Shown: in pieces, positions 25,960 through 36,678 of the stretch | How positions within the stretch are numbered: the first letter of the stretch is position 1 | Layout of the letters: each line of letters starts with the position of its first letter | NCBI RefSeq assembly: GCF_030253575.1 | Contig: NC_080568.1 | Location: forward strand, 2,497,501-2,561,500 | DNA: 64,000 bases | Direction of reading: 5' to 3' | Source of the DNA: Rhododendron vialii | Lineage: Eukaryota > Streptophyta > Magnoliopsida > Ericales > Ericaceae | Made by a program: the position numbers and the translations under genes | The notes under the pieces: generated by a model | What the model saw: the letters and a program-made list of their open reading frames with translations, nothing else | Told to the model about the DNA's origin: nothing | The model's database searches: none

Positions 25960-28900
25960 CTATTTTCGTGCAGCAGAAGTAGAAGAGTCCTGTTCGGTTT
26001 CTTTGCGAGACGCTTCCCAGAGTCGATGCTCAATAGCCAGTTTCCTCAGCTCCATCAAACCTTGCTCAACTAGAAGATCATACACTCGGCATAAGAATAT
26101 AAAGTCGAAAAGAAAGCTGAAAGAAAATGTTTTTTGATAACTCTTGCACGCCCCTCGACTACTCCTAGGGGACCAATCCTACCGCCCACTTGCTGGGTCC
26201 CAATTAAAGCTAGAGCGAAGCTCTATATGGACTAGCCCCGAAGGAGTTGGTAACATGTTAGAGATTTCAAACTTGAGACCTTGGAGGGAGCAAGCCCCTA
26301 AGCCCAGGCCAAGCTGAAAGGAAATATAATGTTAGTTCAAAGATGCTCAAATTCAAAATGAAGGCTGCAGCCATCATGGTGTGTCACATTTCTATTATTT
26401 ATAAACACCAGCATTCTTATTTATATAATTCCCGCAATAGCATGTGTAATTTGCCCTAGAAATTCCAGCTTCGTGCACTTAAGTTGCAGTTTTGATCATC
26501 TCAAGAGCAGCCATACTAAGATTGTTGGAGACCAACTTGACATAGTCGGATGGGAAAGCTCATATTCAAGGGAGAGAGACTACCCAAAAGAGCGCAGAGG
26601 TTATGTTTTCTCATATCATTTACTAGTTCAAGGTCATTGGTGTAATTGTTTCCCGAATATACTCCTTGTGAACCATCCAACTACACCCTTTGTTTATTTT
26701 CTTGGAAACCTGCTAAAGACAGGAATGATGGTCCGCAAACATGTTTTGTATCTTGTAAGAATTTTTAGAGCACCTCTAAATCCACGAATGTTTACTTGTT
26801 ATTCCTTCTGCTGATGCGTACATACATTTCTAGAAGCACCAACACGACACGTGGGCACCTACACACTTCTAAAAGCGTGTGCAAGAATTCTTCACCGTGT
26901 GTCAATTAACGTTCAAAATTGATACTATCTACTCTTTAGCAAAACTTCGGTGACACCTCTTGAACCCTCTGAAGATCTCCTATGTGATGAACCTCTTCGC
27001 ATTAGAAATCTTCTGCATTCTTTGAACATGTGTTAAAAAGATTTATAACATGAATAAATCATGCCCGCAGTTTTGCCTTGTTTCCCTTTTTCAATTTTTG
27101 CAAAGACACTGTTGAAACCGCCAATCGATAACTGCATGTAAAGATGGGGATTGTAATCAAGTAACATACCATCAACAGAGTCATGTGTAGATGGTGAGTG
27201 CCCACTGCGGCTAATCCAAAATTGGAGTCGCTCTTTGGCAATCTCCTCTTCAATACCATGGACTTTGGCTCTTCTCCAAAAGTAAGTAAGCCAAGCCTGA
27301 GCAAGTTAGAAGGGATACAAACAAGAATCCAGTCGTCAGAATTATTAGAAAAGTTTGATCTCAAAATCAATCGCGAAGAAATAGAATATGAAAAAGTAAA
27401 ATAATGCACAACCACTATATTGAGGTCATTGTTCAATGAAGAATTGTTAAAATTTAGAGTAATCTCTACGAAAATTGATGAGGTTTAGGGATGTAGATTG
27501 AGGTGTAAATAAAAGAAATCTCCACACGTAGCGCATCTCTTCGTGAATATCAACGTTGTCAAGAAGGCTGGAGCCAGAATGAACACTGTTGAATGAACTA
27601 TTTGAGCTTAAAATTTTAGCTACTCAGATAAATGAAGTGGCTTCTACCTAGTAACAACATTGGTAAAATAGAAATAACATACCATGTATTGACGAAGCAC
27701 CATACTATGTTTATAACCACATGAAACATGCACTTTGTTAAGAGCGTGACATATATAAAATTAGCATGATTGTACTAACAATGCTAAGTAAGAGAGAAAT
27801 CTCAGACCTCCTTGAAAAGAACATCTTCGGACTCTTCTGGACTCAGTTCTGCAGCGAAACAAAGACCTCAAAGTTAAACTCAGGTTCATTATGAAATTGG
27901 ATGATTCATACTGCTGTGTGCAGAAAAGTTTTGACATGGACTTAAATGATCCATACTGCTATGCACAGAAGTTTTAACAAAGTCTCATCTTTGAGTTTTC
28001 AATGTCGGTCCAAAGTAGTTTGGGCAGTACTTGATTATTGGGAACAACTGAATAAGGACATAAACAGCAACCAACTCCCATTCTGAAAGAAACAAATTCA
28101 AGTGCCGAGGAAGGAACAAAAGCAAAAGCAAAAACTATTTCTGTATGATATCGTCGAAGAGTTAAACAAAATCATGACAAGGGACAAGTTTGCCCTAGTG
28201 ACATTTTTCCAGGAAGGTTGCATCTTTGCTGAGGTGTGGATACTGCTAGTGTTTTGTAAGTTTTGACAGCGAGAATTCATCAATTGAGTGTTGGATCATT
28301 GCCTTCCCACTAAATGGCAGGCTGGCAGCCATACACTCTGCAATATCAATGCATCGTAGCTTCTATAGCAAAATGCCGTAGTAAGTTACACTTAACAAAA
28401 TCTAAAGTATACAAAATGAACAACATACCAACTGCATCCGTATACTTTGGGTCACCAGGTGACTTGATATCTGCACATGAAATAATTAAACCAGTAAGTG
28501 AAAAGAGGAAACAAGTATTTCAGTGCATAATTGAACATGAGAGATTGTCATTTTCCTTCCTGTACCAATAGACTTCCTCAAAGCAACAAACAAATTTCAC
28601 TGTCAAAGAACTCCATTCCTAGTTAACTACTACCCCAAAACATAATCTAGAAGACATCAACATCCTTGAGATTGGCTAACATGCTCAAATTGTTAAAAAA
28701 ACAGGAAAATGAGACGGAGAAGGGAAACAAGAAATTAGAATCTATGCCGGCTTTTATTCCACAGGTGAGCTTCAAAAAGTTTGAATGTGTCCAACTCTTT
28801 ATGGAACAGGGAAAAGGGTGACCCAACTGCCGTGGAAATTTTGTGGGAATTAGAGGAAACAGCCTTTCGGGGAAAAAGAAAACATACTTGGAGTTGGAGG

Positions 28901-31900
28901 GTAGTTTTGCCAGTTCACCAATATTTCCCCTCAGTAATTGGGCCAACCTATTCAAAGACAGCTGATTTTGGACAAGGGTTTTGATAAAAGGGCAACCTCA
29001 TTTAAGAAGTAAAATCATCAATAATCCATTGTTACACACAAGTCTACATGGGACAATGAAGACTTTTCAGTGCCTCACTGAAAAGAGAGGATCAGAGGAC
29101 ACATTCATAAACAGTGCTACCATTTTCAACGAGAAACCACATATTGTGAGGAAGCTTATCTATTTAAGCAGGTATCAGCCATCAAGCATATCAGGAACAT
29201 GCATATTACAAACCTGAATTGGATAGTCGAGTTGCATTTGCACGTCGCTGCTGTGCCAGTGCAAGCACGATGGCATCCTCAACCTGGTAAAAAGCAACCC
29301 TAGATCATGTAAGTAGGTACTTCGATGGAAGAAAATACTACACTAAACACAACTGCAGTTGAAGAACATGGGGAAATGAAGAAAAAGAGAAAAACAGAGC
29401 AAGCAGCCTGGTCTGAAGAATAAAAACTACTGACGAGCAGTGAAGCGTACAAGATAAAAGCAAAACAAAAAAATCTTATACTTCAGAAGGAAACCTTCAA
29501 TGACACAAGTTCCTTCAAGCCCATTTCAACTGAAAGCATACTTTCTATATTCCCTTCTCCAGTCAGATCAAAGTCCTCGAAAAGTTTGCTCCTTCTCTCG
29601 GGATTCTCATCACCTGCTCAACAGTGTAGATAAAAAGGCATCAACGACTAAGGAAAAGGTGATATCCCAAAGAAAATTTGTTATCTCTATAAGACGAAAA
29701 TCAATGAAGATATAAGTGCTAACCTTTCTCCCAGCCTTCCTCTTTCGCTTTTTGCCCTGCAGAAATAACAACTTCAAAAGGAAGAGGTGCCAAAGATGAC
29801 CAGTACTCGTACTTTGACACTGCAATATCTGCACAAATGCCTGAAGGACAAAGGAATATTGCGATAGAATAAATCTGATTAGAGAGAATAGGTTATGACA
29901 GAAATCCCAATCCAGTAAAACACTTGTAGACCAAGCAGGAATTAACATGATCACATTCTATTCAGACAGCTCAAAAAATGCAGAGCTAATTGACAAGAGA
30001 TATGCACACACTCTAAGTAGATGGAACACCCAAGTCTGAGTACTTTTGAAACCCCAATGATACAAGTTCAAGGCTGTTACATCATGGGAAATTTCAAAGA
30101 AAAAGAAGGTACTTTTGTAAGCACCCAGTTTAAAATTTTGAAGCTTTTGAGGTCTTGTTTTTGAGAGAGATAAGATTGAATGACGCAGAAAAGGTCAATC
30201 CATGTTTGAATGAACATACAAAAGAAGTCACAACCTGGGGTACAGGAAATAAATTGCACGAGAACTTTAGTCTTAACTATATAGGTTGGGTAAAGTGAAT
30301 AACTAAAGGTACACATGAACTTTTTTCCCCCTGTTTTTGTGTTGGGAGAAAACGAAATTTCTTTTTTAAATTAAGTAAAACATAATTGTAACATGTAGAT
30401 TACCATGTCGTGCAGCTAAACCCCAATAACGTGCGAGCCAACACCGCTTAAGAACAACTTCTTCCTGCATGGTGATTTGCTGGTAAATTCAATTTTGGAA
30501 AAATTGATAGTAGTACGTATCAAGCAACAAAGAAAGAACCTACCATTTCACTTTGTGTTAAAACCATCCTCTGTGTCATTGAGCGAAGACCTTTAACTTC
30601 AGATTCAGTTCCCTGAAGCTGATCTACAGCAGCTGCAGCCTCAGTTTTCACTTTCTGATTCAAGCAAAATATATCATACAAACATGGTGATGGAAGATCC
30701 ATTAAATTTGCATAGGAACTATATGTGCTATAATGAATAATCACAGTGGAAGCATTATTACCTTAAGTTCAGCCCGAAGGGATACAATTTCCACGTCTAC
30801 CCCATCATTTGTTTGCTTTGCTTCTTTAAGCGCAGCCTATAATTTTATGTAGATTTTTCATTATACTTGAAGGACACAAGGCAAATGAACTAGTAATAAG
30901 AAGTCAAAAATAATGGCCTGAAATGCTCTGTAAAATCCTATTTTACAAAATTTTAATGTATAAAATTATCTTTTCCAGAACACCAAACCACTCATAAGTA
31001 AATATAAAATTCTATTTTCCACTTGCATGATGACCTAGGCAAAAACTGAGAGGTTCATCAATAAACCTTTATTCAAAATGAAGAAACAACTCAACCACCA
31101 CCCACCTCTCTTTGACGCAGCGCAGCTTCCTTCCTGCGAGTGATTCACGTGAGAAGTTTTGATCAGTATCACAAAGAAAGAGCTACAAGAAGAACATATG
31201 ATCCAAAGATAGGTGATGTAGGAGGCATTCATTTACCAGCATACCTGCTCAATAATTTTGCTTCTAAAGAGACTCCTTCTCCAAGAGCAGCTACCTGAGG
31301 AATCAGAATTGAACAGCAAAAAGTCAGTATCAAAATTAGACTGGTCAAAGAGGACAGTCCAATCAAGTCTGTAGAACAGTCTCACGCTTGCATGTCCTTA
31401 CTTAATGAGGTAAGGAGATAACGTCATTGGCAGGAATATAAAAGTCAGTATCCTATACTTGCTAATTCTTTTTCTGGATGTACTTCTTCAAAATGTTAAA
31501 TGGTTTTTGATGTCATCATGTAAGCTATTTGCTCTGCATTGTGGGAAAATTCGGAATAAAGTTTGATTTCTTTGGAGGAAAACAAATGGTTTTTGACGTC
31601 ATCATGTAAGCCATTTGCTCTGCATTGTGGGAAAATTCGGACTAAAGTTTGATTTCTTTGGAGGAAAACAAACAAAACCTCAAAAGTAACTTGAGCAAGT
31701 CATAAGTGTGACTAATTGTTGAGAGAATTGGTAGGAAATACATATGAAGCCAGTCCAAAAGTGAAACAGAGGACAATCAAATCACAGGTTAGGGATTATC
31801 TATCACCAGAGTCATGGAAGTGAAATAAGTGTTCAGAAATGTACAAACTCTCGCATAACATCCACTTGGGAGGCAAATATCTAGAAGCATGCCTGCTACA

Positions 31901-33381
31901 AAATAGCTAAATATGAGAATATTATTCATAGGACGACTTCTAGTTAGAAGGCGCCACACTATTACATTTCCAGATGTGCAACAGGCCAACAGCTACAATA
32001 TATACATAACCTGTTTCTCAAGCTCCTTAACTCTAGCCTCTGCTTCCTTGCAACCCTCTTCTGCAAGACTAAGCTGTAAGTAAACATAGTCCAAACTTAT
32101 TGTTATTCAACATGGACAGCATGTTTGAAAGGCTATATGATCGATGGAAATATTGTATTACTTCTATTTGTTATTCTTTTTTGAGAGAGAAGGAAAGATA
32201 GATAAACAAAAATTGCACCTTTTGAAGAATATTCTCATTCTCTTCTTGTAGCATATCAAGCTGCAGAATGAGTAGAAATTAGATTTGTAAGAGAATATTC
32301 AAGCATACAAAACAAACCATCCTCCTCTTACGTCACTAAATAACAAACTTATGATGCATATTCAGAAGTCAAGCTCACGCTGACATGGCAAGAATTTTTT
32401 TGGAGATTACTTGACATGGAAAGGTATGCTAACATACTTCATCATGAAGGGCAGAAGCATCCCGTCGTTCTCCTGTATCTTTCAAGTTCATCTGCCCCAT
32501 ATCTGAAGCAAATCTGCAGTAAGTTTCAGTATTATATAAGTACGATATGTTCTCCAGAATGGGCCAACCAAGAGAGCATACAATGATCACATGAGTACGT
32601 GCAAGGGGATTTATGCACGCACGTATGGAAGTATTTCTTCGGCTGAGCAATGAAGCATAGATTCTATTACGCAAAGTTTGCTCTTTGTTGTCCGGGACTA
32701 TGGTTATACAAACATGGAGACTTATCTTTGAGTCACAATGATAGTAAAAGACAATAAGGAGGAACTTTAGTTTTCTGACCTTTTCTCTCTCTGCGTAGTA
32801 GAGGGAGGATCAATTGGTGGTATAGGAATTGGAGTCTTCAGCGATGTTCTACTAGGTGGTACTGATGGAATTGTGCGAATAGACATCGTAGGCGTTGCAG
32901 CTGACGTTGAGCGAACTGAAGGAGCTTCCTCTACAATGTTCCGAGCTAACTAAGAATGACAAAAGAACATCCAATTAGCCGCCTTCTTGAAATTACAACT
33001 ATCACATCAAACCCAAGCCCCAACTAATTACACATACACATGTTGATGAATTGCAAAGATGATGCAAACTAATGTGTACTTCAAAAGATGGAAACTTTCA
33101 CAGGGCAGCTTAATTCATTAGTTATTTACCATTGAGATCCAAGAAATTTAACGAAACTCAAAGCAATAGTTATTTTAATGGTGTTTAATTGTATTTGAAC
33201 TTGAGGAAGGACAATCCAACCTATGAAGAACCTGCATTACTCTCTCTCTCTCTCTCTCATCACACACACACACAAACAGAGTTGTATTCAAATAATTAGG
33301 TCATTTTTCTCATATGTAACAGTAACTGTATTTGATCTTGAACTTGAGGAAGCACAATCCAAGCTATGAAGAAGCTGCATT

Positions 33382-33444
<63 letters not shown>

Positions 33445-33798
33445 ATTCGTAGATCTAACAGAAAGGCAGGTGCATTGGACCACAATGAACACTAAGATCT
33501 ATAATCCAAACTCAGTGTTTGGTTTCCCATAATTTACTTCAGAAAACAATTAAAGACACAATTTTCAACCATCACAACTTCTGAAAACACAGCGATCGCA
33601 AAATCGACCCCGCAAAGGCACCAGATCAAAATGCAATGATTTCGCCAACTAATGCATACTTCCAAAGCTCGAAACTTTTGCAGAGCAGCTTAATTCATTA
33701 GTCATTTAAAACTTGGGATAACACAATCCGAGCAATTTAACGTTGTTAACCTGTATTTGATCTTGAGGAAGCATAATCCAAGCTAAGAAGAACCTGCA

Positions 33799-33848
<50 letters not shown>

Positions 33849-33904
33849 ATATTCAAATGATTAGTTTCTCTAACAGCATTTAACTGTATTTAACTTGAAG
33901 AAGC

Positions 33905-33940
<36 letters not shown>

Positions 33941-34606
33941 GTATTCAAATAATTAGTTTTTGTTAAGCATATTTAACTGTAATTAAATTTGGGCAAGCAC
34001 AATCCAAGCGATGAAGAAGCTGCATCTTTGACACACACACACAATTGTATTCATATGATTAGGGTTTTTTTTTTAAATAGTATTTACTGAATTTGAACTT
34101 GAGGAAGCACAATCCAAGCTAAGAACAAGCTGCATTACTCTCCCTCTCTCTATGTAGATCTAACAGAAAGGGAGGTGCATTGAACCAGAATAATTACTAA
34201 GATCAAAATGCAGTAAAAATCACAGACTGGAGCGTACTGAAATTACCGCATTAGAAGCAGATCTAGTCGACGGAACCACATGCTTGATACTATTACTGCT
34301 GACGTTGTTCGGCCTCGTCGTCACACCGAACCGAAAATCGTCGACGACGTCGTTTTCCTCGTCGTCGTCGTCGCCGTTATCAGCGGCCTGAGAAGCCATG
34401 ACCTGAGCGAGTCTCTGAGCGGCGGCTTTGGCGGCGAAGTTCTGGTTTCGCTTGATGTTGGAAATGCCGGTGGCGGAGGAGGACCGGGCATGGTGGTGGT
34501 GGTGGCGCGACGGCGACATTGTCGGAGAGGAGGCGGCGGCGGTTGAGATCGGCTCGGTGCTCCATCGGTGGAGGGAGACTGGACTGTCGGTTTGTCTGAG
34601 GGCCAT
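25960..34606 (-). CDS. SCD2: SCD2-like coiled-coil protein (17 exons)
   Basis: Probable homologue of STOMATAL CYTOKINESIS DEFECTIVE 2, which in Arabidopsis acts with SCD1 in clathrin-linked post-Golgi and endocytic traffic and in cytokinesis. Exons: 34247-34606, 32780-32949, 32438-32513, 32219-32260, 32011-32073, 31245-31294, 31106-31133, 30762-30836, 30544-30654, 30404-30464, 29724-29840, 29495-29613, 29214-29283, 28429-28470, 27808-27848, 27170-27296, 25960-26069. Total 1662 nt, 553 aa; phases agree throughout. The N-terminal 120 residues are low-complexity (Ser, His, an acidic DDDDEEND run, and [16 protein letters not shown]). Residues about 195-325 form a coiled coil ([39 protein letters not shown]). 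The C-terminus has the conserved [14 protein letters not shown] (from 326) and [18 protein letters not shown] (from 476). Intron 1 and the leader are loaded with CT/GA tracts. The match to Arabidopsis At3g48860 is from memory. Confidence 0.92.
26130..26310 (-). mobile_element. SINE in the last SCD2 intron
   Basis: On the minus strand the element begins with a tRNA-like head (GGTCTCAAGTTTGAAATC as decayed box B) and ends in TTATCAAAAAAC, an A-rich tail. The flanks AAGCTGAAAGAAAATG (26114-26129) and AAGCTGAAAGGAAATATAAT (from 26311) are a target duplication. The decayed copy near 21186-21206 has the same sequence once, without the SINE. Confidence 0.8.
31498..31671. repeat. 86-bp tandem duplication in SCD2 intron 5
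   Basis: Two adjacent near-identical units begin AAATGGTTTTTGA-GTCATCA and end TTTCTTTGGAGGAAAACAA. Only a few substitutions separate them, so the duplication is recent. Confidence 0.85.
33195..34180 (-). repeat. Composite minisatellite and CT tracts in SCD2 intron 1
   Basis: A unit CTTGAGGAAGCACAATCCAA plus AGCTATGAAGAAGCTGCAT and a CT run recurs at about 33199, 33341, 33760, 33893 (shortened), 33985 and 34097. CT runs are at 33240-33259, 33386-33441, 33800-33844 and 33909-33937. One unit has a CA run in place of CT. Confidence 0.85.
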
Positions 34607-34632
34607 TTATAGGTGTGTTGGGAGTAGTGGTT

Positions 34633-34763
34633 TGAGAGAGAGAGAGAGAGAGAGAGTCCAGTTTCTTCGTTTGCTCGTGGAGTGGATCTTCGTGTGGTGG
34701 AGAGAGAGAGAGAGAGAGAGTCCAGTTTCTTCGTTTGCTCCTGGAGTGGATCTTCGTGTGGTG
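34633..34763 (-). repeat. Duplicated GA-rich unit just upstream of the SCD2 start
   Basis: Two 64-bp units, each a (GA)n run followed by TCCAGTTTCTTCGTTTGCTC and GGAGTGGATCTTCGTGTGG. They lie 27-157 bp upstream of the ATG, so probably in the leader or core promoter. Read on the coding strand these are CT-rich, a common feature of plant leaders. Confidence 0.8.
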
Positions 34764-34806
34764 GAGTGAGATGCAATTCAGCACAATGTCTGGGACGAGA
34801 GAGAGA

Positions 34807-35811
34807 AAGAGAGAGAGACTGTTTACTAGCTAGTATCAGTACCTATCGGTAAACCAAAGTTTGACCCTTTGGATTAGGGAAAAGGAAAGGGGAGAAACTC
34901 TTTGTCACCAAAATAGTAGAGTAGTAGATTTGTGTGAGAAATGATTTGGTTAGATTTGTGTTAGATAAAAGGAGACAAACTAATGGAAACAAAATTATTC
35001 TTTTTAATGTTTTGTTTGGTTATTTGGGGTAACGAGTACAAATTAGAGGGGTATTTTGGCTAAATAATTGATGCATTGTTCTTTTACAATTCAAAAAGAA
35101 TTTTTCAAAAAATTCCCTCTAAATTTTCCCAAGATTTTACATATTTTCAACATTTTTCTCTCTACCTCTCTCTACTTATTACCCCTACTATTTTTCAAAA
35201 AAAATTTCAAACTCCAATCCAAACAAAGCATGAGTCAGATTATTTTTTATTCTTATTCAAAAGCATTTATTAATTTTGCGTCAATCTTTTTGTGAATTAT
35301 TGATTCATATCGGCGAGAGGAATTTAAAAAGTAACTTTTTTTGAACCAAACTGAATTGTTTTGGATTTTTTTTGTCTTTTGTGATGAATCGGTAATCCAC
35401 AAAAATTTAACGCAAAACTAACAAATTCAAAAAAAAACTGAATAAGGACGGAAAAATAATCTGACTATCTTTTTTTTTAAAATCTTTTTTACAAAAACAA
35501 AATGGTCTACTTTTTTACAAAAACAAAATGGTCTATTAGTGAAAAAATTATTATCCTTGGACATCCATGATGCATGGCTATGTCGGCCGTGACACTTTAG
35601 AAGCCCAAATCAATAGTATATCATGGATAATAGTATATATAAACACAAAGTTCACAAAATATAAAGCGTATAGTTTGTGGAACACCTCACAATCATGACC
35701 CACAATTTCTGGATAATAAAAATCGTGGTTAAATTAAGTAAAAGCTAATATCAGTAATTATGAAAGAAATTCTAATAAATACTCCATAGATGCAAAAACT
35801 TCACAATGGGA
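34807..35811. other. SCD2 upstream spacer
   Basis: No gene seen. Copies of the AT-rich foldback family occupy about 35045-35480 (GAGAGGAATTTAAAAAGTAA at 35313-35332). Confidence 0.4.
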
Positions 35812-36022
35812 GGAGCTGTAGTGCATCTGTCGCACTATATTGTGTAGTGCGGTTGATCCGGCCGTTCATCTCAGCATGAACAGTTTGAATTTAATCCGAG
35901 CTTCTACAAATTCTAGCCGTCAATTGTTCGGATGAAAATCCGAGCCGTCCATTGTTGAGATGGACAGCCAGATTGAGCGCACTACACGTGTAGTGTGTAG
36001 TGCGGGGGTGCACTACAGCACC
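35812..36022. mobile_element. MITE with GTAGTGCA ends
   Basis: The left end GGAGCTGTAGTGCA is mirrored by TGCACTACAGCACC. Sub-terminal CGCACTA-type words repeat on both sides. Confidence 0.6.
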
Positions 36023-36186
36023 CTCGGGTCCAAAAGTTCGTAGTAGCAAACCATACCTTTGTCCAAATTTTGCCATTTCTTACAAAGGTTGTGATCTAAT
36101 AACTCTTGGGAGCAATTCAATACCCGTGACTTGCAGGTGTGATCCAACGACTGCAAGTAGTAGCGACCAAATAATGACTTTAGCAC

Positions 36187-36432
36187 CGGAAAAGCTACGT
36201 GCAGCAGCTGTGCATAGTGCCCATTTTCAGCCTAAATTTTGAAGTGACTTTGGGTGTTTTGTTAACTCCTCTAACGATATCGAACGAAACTCATTTTTTA
36301 TAGGGACGTTAAACGACATATTTTGAACAAAATGAGCGGCTCCGATCATCTTTGTACGACCCGAGGCGGGAGAAAATGGGCTCTATGCACAACTGCTATG
36401 CACAGCTTGCTGTGCACGTAGCACAGCTCCTT
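36187..36432. mobile_element. MITE with AGCTACGTGCA ends
   Basis: AGCTACGTGCAGCAGCTGTG at the left pairs with GCTGTGCACGTAGCACAGCT at the right in inverted orientation. It lies about 250 bp past the stop of the NET3-like gene. Confidence 0.6.
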
Positions 36433-36678
36433 TAGCACTATTGAAGCACCCTTGCCAAAATTTGACCACATAACACTTGTAGCAAGCCAAAAAATATCTT
36501 TCTTTGGTTCTTAAATAATGGCCACAACAACGATGCTCTAACGGTCACACCCAAGAAGGCGAAAGCAAGGAATCAAAGACGCCAACCTTTATTATGTTAT
36601 GCTTGCGTTCAATATTAGTAGGCTTATTCTTAGTTCAAATCCACAAAACAAAATGATTTTCGCGCAGATAAAACAAGC

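Noticed and set aside
33195-34180. CRISPR-like array in SCD2 intron 1
   Set aside because: Units are irregularly spaced, vary in length and carry microsatellites, and the DNA is plant nuclear; it is a minisatellite.
34280-34784. Several long frames overlapping SCD2 exon 1
   Set aside because: They are shadows created by GC-rich simple codons of exon 1 and by GA repeats. The real frame continues in phase into exon 2.
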